From assembly GCA_016781705.1 (NCBI GenBank), contig JADDPV010000134.1, positions 4,942 to 14,760 of the forward strand: a stretch of 9,819 nt of DNA. Direction: 5' to 3'. The notes below the pieces were generated by a model, which saw nothing but the letters and a program-made list of their open reading frames with translations, was not told the DNA's origin and did no database searches. Positions 6,100 to 9,819 of this stretch are shown one piece after another. Position 1 is the stretch's first letter. Each line of letters starts with the position of its first letter. Origin of the DNA: Rubrobacter sp. (lineage in GTDB: Bacteria; Actinomycetota; Rubrobacteria; Rubrobacterales; Rubrobacteraceae). A program made the translations under genes and the position numbers.

Positions 6100-7004
6100 C
6101 GGGGGAGGATCGAGACGGCTTCAAGAGCGGCTTCGTGGCGGTCGTGGGGCGACCGAACGTCGGCAAGTCCACCCTGGTCAACCGGCTCGTGGGGCAGAAG
6201 GTTGCGATCACCTCGCCGCGTCCACAGACGACACGCGGCTCGGTCCGGGGCGTCCGCAGCGGCGCTAACTACCAGGCGGTCTTCGTGGACACCCCTGGCT
6301 CCCAGAAACCCCGCGACACCCTGCGCAGTCGCATGCAGCAGCAGGTCCTCGACAGCCTCTCCGAGTCCGACGCCGTCCTGCTCCTCTTCGACGTCGGGGA
6401 GGCGCGTAACGGCCTAGGCCCCGGCGACCGCTACGTGGCCCGGCTCGTCGCCAACTCGGGCACGCCCGCCATCGCGTGTCTGAACAAGGCGGACCTCCTG
6501 CGTACCAGCGAGGAGGCGCTCCCGGTGGTCGAGGAGGTCGCCGGCCTCGCGAACTTCGAAGAAATCTTCTCCTTGAGCGCCGCGAAGGGGCTCAACATAG
6601 ATGCCTTGATAGAGGCCGTGGTCAGGCTGTTGCCGCCCGGGCCGCGGTACTTCCCCGAGGGGATCGTCACCGACTATCCGGAGTCCCTGATCCTGGCGGA
6701 GTACGTCCGCGAGAAGGCACTCAATGCCTTGCGCGAGGAGGTGCCGCACGCGGTCGCGGTGGAGGTGGACGAGGTGGAGCGCAAGGACAATGTAACCGTC
6801 ATCTATGCCGTCATCCACGTCGAGCGGGCGTCGCAGCGCATGATCGTGCTCGGCAAAGGGGGGCGCACCATCAAGCAAATAGGCACAGAGGCCCGCCGCG
6901 ACGTGGAACGCCTGCTAGGGACACATATCTACCTGGATCTCAAGGTGAGAGTCACACCGGGATGGCGGAGTGACCGGCGGTTCCTGGAGCGCCTGGGGTT
7001 ATAA
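6096..7004 (+). CDS. era: GTPase Era (ribosome small-subunit assembly)
   Basis: This 302-residue protein is a complete Era GTPase, which binds the 3' end of 16S rRNA during 30S assembly. The GTPase motifs are G1 GRPNVGKS (18-25), the G2 region with PQTTRG (43-48), G3 DTPG (65-68), G4 NKAD (130-133) and G5 SAAKG (161-165). The C-terminal KH domain follows, with VLGKGGRTIKQIG at 251-263, and the family's terminal pattern GWRSDRRFLERLGL closes the protein. ATG 6096 is set by the ATGA overlap with cdd and by GGAGG at 6087-6091, four bases away. The neighbouring ybeY acts on the same 16S 3' region, so the cluster groups ribosome-maturation factors. A second exact TATAAT overlaps the stop codon. 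Confidence 0.97.
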   Translation: MTGEDRDGFKSGFVAVVGRPNVGKSTLVNRLVGQKVAITSPRPQTTRGSVRGVRSGANYQAVFVDTPGSQKPRDTLRSRMQQQVLDSLSESDAVLLLFDVGEARNGLGPGDRYVARLVANSGTPAIACLNKADLLRTSEEALPVVEEVAGLANFEEIFSLSAAKGLNIDALIEAVVRLLPPGPRYFPEGIVTDYPESLILAEYVREKALNALREEVPHAVAVEVDEVERKDNVTVIYAVIHVERASQRMIVLGKGGRTIKQIGTEARRDVERLLGTHIYLDLKVRVTPGWRSDRRFLERLGL

Positions 7005-7005
7005 T
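7000..7005 (+). promoter_or_regulatory. Candidate -10 box TATAAT for deoC-recO-dgt
   Basis: An exact TATAAT overlaps the era stop codon and is followed by the same CGC triplet as the copy before cdd. A transcript would begin near 7012, giving an untranslated leader of about 44 bases with GAGGAAGAGGAG at 7026-7037. I see no -35 hexamer at standard spacing. The 51-base gap before deoC is one of the larger gaps in the window, which is compatible with a promoter here. Confidence 0.35.
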
Positions 7006-7055
7006 CGCGGCGGCGTTTTTTCCTTGAGGAAGAGGAGCGTGGCGTAGATTTGGCG

Positions 7056-7757
7056 ATGAGGGTTAGGGAGTTCGCGAAGACTATAGATCACACCCTCCTG
7101 AAGCCCGACGCGAGGGAGGGCGACGTCCGCCGCTTATGCGGGGAGGCCGCCCGTTTCCACTTCGCGGCGGTGTGCGTCCCGCCGTGCTACGTCAGGCTCG
7201 CCTCGAGGGAGCTGCGCGGGACGGACGTGAAGGTCGCGACGGTGGTCTCTTTCCCGTTCGGGGCGGACACGACGGCGGTCAAGGCGGCGGCGGTGCGCGA
7301 CGCCATCGTCGGCGGGGCGTCGGAGGTGGACGTGGTGATGAACATCTCGAAGTTCCTCTCAGGGGAGTTCTCCTACGTCGCCGAGGAGCTTTTGAGCTTG
7401 AACCGCGAGATTGGGGCGGTCGCGATGAGCAACGGGCTCAACGACGCGGTCTTGAAGGTGATCATCGAAGCGGCGTACCTGACGGACGAGATGAAGCGAC
7501 TGGCGGTGCAGATAGTGGCGGCCAGCGGCGCGGACTTCGTGAAGACCTCGACGGGCTTCGGGCCCGGCGGGGCCACGGCCGGTGACGTGGCTCTGCTGAG
7601 GCAGGAGGCGCCGGAGGGGCTCTCCATCAAGGCCTCCGGCGGCATTCGCACCCTCGGGGACGCCCTCGACCTGCTCAACGCCGGGGCCTCCAGGCTCGGG
7701 GCGAGCGCGGGCGTGGCGATAATGGAGGAGGCTGAGGGTGGCGCTCTACAGGACTAA
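7056..7757 (+). CDS. deoC: Deoxyribose-phosphate aldolase
   Basis: This 233-residue TIM-barrel aldolase cleaves 2-deoxyribose 5-phosphate to glyceraldehyde 3-phosphate and acetaldehyde, the last step of deoxynucleoside catabolism. Family motifs are present: IDHTLLKPDA (10-19), VSFPFGADTT (64-73), EVDVVMNI (90-97) with D92, FVKTSTGFGPGGAT (161-174) with the Schiff-base Lys K163, and IKASGGIRT (191-199) with the second essential Lys K192. Two starts are possible. ATG 7056 gives the usual short N-terminus; TTG 7050 adds two residues and sits closer to the purine-rich SD-like stretch ending at 7037. The last 20 bases overlap recO. Its insertion between era and recO differs from the Bacillus order. 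The coding strand is clearly G-rich, unlike recO. Confidence 0.95.
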   Translation: MRVREFAKTIDHTLLKPDAREGDVRRLCGEAARFHFAAVCVPPCYVRLASRELRGTDVKVATVVSFPFGADTTAVKAAAVRDAIVGGASEVDVVMNISKFLSGEFSYVAEELLSLNREIGAVAMSNGLNDAVLKVIIEAAYLTDEMKRLAVQIVAASGADFVKTSTGFGPGGATAGDVALLRQEAPEGLSIKASGGIRTLGDALDLLNAGASRLGASAGVAIMEEAEGGALQD

Positions 7758-8526
7758 GGGCATAGTCCTGCGCTCCATCCGCTACGGCGAGGCCGACCGC
7801 ATCCTCGACCTCTATACCCGCGAGCGGGGCCTGGTCTCGGCGATAGCCAAAGGCATCCGGCGCACCAAGTCCCGCTTCGGCGGGCGCCTGGAGCCGCTCT
7901 CGTGCGTGGACCTCCTCGCCTACGAGGGCCGTACCCTCGACACCGTCACCCAGGTCGAAGTCCTGCGCTCCTTCCGCGGTGTCCGAGAAGACCTCGCCCG
8001 CCTCGAAGCCGCCGGCGCCATCCTCTCCACCGTCCGCGCCCTATCGGGGGGCGACGAGGCCGACCGCCGCCTCTTCAACCTCCTCTACCACGCCCTCGAC
8101 GCCCTCGAAACCCGCGAGGGAGGCGAAGCCAGGGACAACGACGCTGTCGCCTCCGCCTTCGCCCTGAAGCTCTGCGCTCTGGCCGGCTACGCCCCCAACC
8201 TCGACGCCTGCCTCCAGTGCGGGCGCGACCTCGACGAAGCCGCCGAAGAGGGACTCCTCCTCCACTACGCCCCCGACCTCGGCGGCGCGCTGTGTGCCGG
8301 CTGCCGCTCCGAGAGCCGCGTAGGCGACGCCTTCCCGATACCGCCCGCGACCCTCGGTGCCCTGCGCTCCCTGATGGCGTGCCCCCTGAAAAGCGCATGC
8401 CTCGAAAACGGCCTCGGAGGTGCCGTCCGCCGCGTCGTCTCCGCCCACGTCGCCGCCCATGCCCCGGGCAACGCCACGCTGCTCACGCGCCTTCCGGCGA
8501 GCCGTCTGGACCCCCGTTCCGCGTGA
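7738..8526 (+). CDS. recO: DNA repair protein RecO
   Basis: This 262-residue protein is RecO, which anneals complementary DNA strands and helps load RecA onto SSB-coated DNA in the RecF pathway. The N-terminal OB fold is recognisable from TKGIVLRSIRYGEADRI (6-22) and GLVSAIAKGIRRTKSRFGGRLEP (31-53). A helical middle domain follows. A C4 zinc site is formed by C158-x2-C161 and C186-x2-C189, present in many bacterial RecO proteins. GTG 7738 is supported by GGAGGAGG at 7724-7731, six bases upstream, and gives the family's normal N-terminus. It overlaps the deoC end by 20 bases and its TGA overlaps the dgt GTG start in GTGA. The codons are strikingly C-rich through the middle of the gene. Confidence 0.94.
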   Translation: MALYRTKGIVLRSIRYGEADRILDLYTRERGLVSAIAKGIRRTKSRFGGRLEPLSCVDLLAYEGRTLDTVTQVEVLRSFRGVREDLARLEAAGAILSTVRALSGGDEADRRLFNLLYHALDALETREGGEARDNDAVASAFALKLCALAGYAPNLDACLQCGRDLDEAAEEGLLLHYAPDLGGALCAGCRSESRVGDAFPIPPATLGALRSLMACPLKSACLENGLGGAVRRVVSAHVAAHAPGNATLLTRLPASRLDPRSA

Positions 8527-9521
8527 GCCCGGACGGGAAGGAGTTGGCGAACGTCGGCGCCGCCGCCTTCCCACGTCCCGCGTGGGCCTGCGAGGAGAGC
8601 GTCGGGCGTCCCCGCCACGAGCCGTCCGACGGCGTGCGCAACGCTTTCCAGCGTGACCGTGACCGCATAATACACGCCAAGGCTTTTCGCAGGTTGATGC
8701 ACAAGACGCAGGTGTTCATCTCGCCGGACGGGGACCACTTCAGGACGCGTTTGACGCACACGTTGGAGATGATGCAGATCTCGCGCACCATCGCCCGCTC
8801 TCTAGATCTCAACGAGGATCTAGCAGAGGCTATAGCCTTGGGCCACGACCTTGGCCACACCCCCTTCGGCCACACCGGCGAGGAGGCTTTGGCACGCGCC
8901 CTGAAAAACCACGGCCGTACCTTCAGACATAACCAGCACTCCTTGCGCGTCGTGGACGCTTTGGAGAAGGGTGGCGAGGGATTGAACCTCACGCATGAGG
9001 TCAGGGACGGTATCTTAAACCATACCGGGGAGGGTTATCCCTCCACGCGGGAAGGTGAGATCGTGCGCCTGGCCGACCGCGTGGCCTACGTCAACCATGA
9101 CGTGGACGACGCGATCAGGGCGGGCGTGATACGCTTCAAAGACCTGCCCGAAGCGCCGATCGCCGCTTTGGGTGACCGGATGAGCAAGCGCATAGACACG
9201 CTGGTGCGCGACATGATCCTCACGTCGAGGGAGAGGGGAGAAATAGGGCTCTCCGGAGAGGTCCACGAAGCCCTGATAGAGCTGCGCGCCTGGCTCTTCG
9301 CCAATGTCTACCACAACCCCCGTTCCCGCGAAAACGAAAAGGCTGGGGGTGTCGTAGCCGCGCTCTTCGAGCACTATCTGAAGCACCGCGAGGAGCGGGC
9401 CAAGAGCGACCCGGACCACGTGACGGAGACGGTAGATTTCGTCGCCGGCATGACCGACCGCTACGCTCTGGCGACCTACAGGCGCATCTTCCTGCCGCGC
9501 AGCGATACCGCCTTTGGTTAG
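8523..9521 (+). CDS. dgt: Deoxyguanosinetriphosphate triphosphohydrolase-like protein (HD-domain dNTPase)
   Basis: This 332-residue protein matches the Dgt-like dNTPase family, which splits dNTPs into deoxynucleoside and triphosphate. FQRDRDRIIHAKAFRRLMHKTQVF (42-65) is the family signature. The HD-domain metal ligands follow: H79 in RLTHTLEM, H108-D109 in GHDLGHTPFGHTGEEAL, and D185 in RLADRVAYVNHD; RHNQHSLRVVD (135-145) is also conserved. Length is typical of the short non-enteric type. GTG 8523 is chosen because it overlaps the recO stop in GTGA; no SD is visible, so the start probably relies on coupling. TTG 8544 is an alternative. In several actinobacteria dnaG follows dgt, but the next 300 bases do not show a DnaG N-terminus. 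dNTP specificity cannot be read from sequence. Confidence 0.94.
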   Translation: MSPDGKELANVGAAAFPRPAWACEESVGRPRHEPSDGVRNAFQRDRDRIIHAKAFRRLMHKTQVFISPDGDHFRTRLTHTLEMMQISRTIARSLDLNEDLAEAIALGHDLGHTPFGHTGEEALARALKNHGRTFRHNQHSLRVVDALEKGGEGLNLTHEVRDGILNHTGEGYPSTREGEIVRLADRVAYVNHDVDDAIRAGVIRFKDLPEAPIAALGDRMSKRIDTLVRDMILTSRERGEIGLSGEVHEALIELRAWLFANVYHNPRSRENEKAGGVVAALFEHYLKHREERAKSDPDHVTETVDFVAGMTDRYALATYRRIFLPRSDTAFG

Positions 9522-9522
9522 C

Positions 9523-9645
9523 GTGGCCCGACGTTCAAAGCATGACTTGGAGTTACGAGACGAACCCCAGCGTCACTCTACGGTGACGAGCGAGGAGGAG
9601 CTTGAGGGGCTCCTCGACGCGGCTTGGTCCGGGCGCTCTCGGTAA
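9523..9645 (+). CDS. Possible 40-residue small protein immediately after dgt (unrecognised)
   Basis: A GTG begins one base after the dgt stop codon and opens a 40-codon frame ending in TAA. The product starts MARRSKHDLELRDEP and ends with an acidic helix-like segment TSEEELEGLLDAAWSGRSR. I recognise no family. There is no SD, so it would need termination-reinitiation from dgt. A frame this short can arise by chance in GC-rich DNA, and the segment also contains an inverted repeat. It is listed as a candidate only. Confidence 0.2.
   Translation: MARRSKHDLELRDEPQRHSTVTSEEELEGLLDAAWSGRSR
9595..9615 (+). repeat. Inverted repeat GAGGAGC / GCTCCTC downstream of dgt
   Basis: GAGGAGC at 9595-9601 and GCTCCTC at 9609-9615 are perfect complements with a seven-base loop. 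A shifted pairing, CGAGGAG (9591-9597) with CTCCTCG (9610-9616), is equally possible. No T-run follows, so it is not a standard intrinsic terminator. It could be a transcript-end structure or a by-product of Glu and Leu codons in the small frame that covers it. Confidence 0.4.
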
Positions 9646-9819
9646 GATTTCGCCCCCCGCTCCTGGAGCGAAACTCCGGTACGTCTGAGTTTAGTAGGCG
9701 AATTGTTTGGTCGGCTTCGTCCGCCTCACGTGGAACGGCGGCGCGCTTTCCTCTACAGCAGCTTCGTTGATCGTTGATCTTTGGCGATACTCTGGGCATG
9801 AAACCGTACTCTCCAAGGA
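9646..9819. other. Intergenic stretch with no recognised gene; short palindromes and a tandem heptamer
   Basis: No protein family or tRNA is apparent. An odd 13-base palindrome CGCTCCTGGAGCG lies at 9658-9670, and GGAG-CGAAA-CTCC can form a small hairpin at 9665-9677. CGTTGAT is repeated in tandem at 9765-9778. The region is visibly less GC-rich from about 9680 on, as expected of a control region. An ATG at 9798 opens a frame that runs off the end with seven whole codons (MKPYSPR), too few to identify. Confidence 0.5.
9786..9791 (+). promoter_or_regulatory. Weak candidate -10 box GATACT before a possible ATG at 9798
   Basis: GATACT matches five of six positions of TATAAT-like boxes if A-to-C change at position five is allowed as a mismatch only partly, so it is at best four to five of six. 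Six bases separate it from ATG 9798, the spacing of a leaderless start. TTGATC at 9767-9772 resembles a -35 box but sits only 13 bases away. This is a tentative call. Confidence 0.15.

Noticed and set aside
6988..7021. Possible intrinsic terminator after era (AGCGCC pairing with GGCGTT, then a T-run at 7016-7021)
   Set aside because: The stem is only six pairs including one G-T pair, with an 18-base loop, so it is weak; the T-run alone is not enough.
8041..8574. Minus-strand frame of 177 codons opposite recO
   Set aside because: It is Gly/Glu/Val-rich low-complexity translation complementary to the C-rich recO codons, not a recognisable protein.
9680..9760. tRNA-like appearance of the less GC-rich stretch
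   Set aside because: No T-arm consensus, anticodon arm or acceptor pairing could be found.
9578..9799. Minus-strand frame of 73 codons in the region after dgt
   Set aside because: It matches no family I know, has no clear SD, and its C-terminal third is Arg/Pro-rich as expected from random GC-rich sequence. It remains possible but unsupported.

Overview
The window is high-GC DNA, densely packed with bacterial housekeeping genes that all read on the + strand. The genes, in order, are rsmE (3' part only), a HIT/HINT-family hydrolase, yqeY, phoH, a 7TM-HD phosphodiesterase (pgpH/yqfF type), ybeY, a dgkA-PAP2 fusion, cdd, era, deoC, recO and dgt. After dgt come about 300 bases with no convincing gene. 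I see no mobile element, CRISPR array, rRNA, tRNA or phage gene.

The high GC, frequent GTG starts and protein sequences suit a deep-branching actinobacterium. The phoH-pgpH-ybeY-dgkA-cdd-era-recO order is the one known from Bacillus and relatives, and the 7TM-HD protein is not a standard neighbour of phoH-ybeY in Streptomyces or Mycobacterium. I therefore favour a Rubrobacter-like organism; this is inference from recalled gene orders, not from a search.

Layout. Bases 1-1123 hold rsmE, HIT and yqeY, joined by two ATGA stop/start overlaps. An 85-base gap follows, with a strong Shine-Dalgarno (SD) sequence ahead of phoH but no ATG, GTG or TTG at the expected place. Bases 1209-5698 hold phoH, pgpH, ybeY and the dgkA-PAP2 fusion with gaps of 25 and 3 bases and one overlap. 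cdd and era (5707-7004) overlap at ATGA. A 51-base gap precedes deoC, recO and dgt (7056-9521), whose ends overlap. Exact TATAAT hexamers lie at the end of the fusion gene and at the end of era, so cdd-era and deoC-recO-dgt may be separate transcription units, or have internal promoters.

Functionally the cluster combines ribosome and RNA maturation (RsmE, YbeY, Era, PhoH), lipid-carrier phosphorylation state (DgkA-PAP2), c-di-AMP turnover (PgpH), deoxynucleotide and nucleoside salvage (Cdd, DeoC, Dgt) and recombinational repair (RecO). I found no obviously new system. The points most worth a second look are the possible AUC start of phoH, the probable leaderless cdd transcript, the kinase-phosphatase fusion with Gln at an expected metal-ligand Glu position, and base-composition switches within the co-directional gene string.
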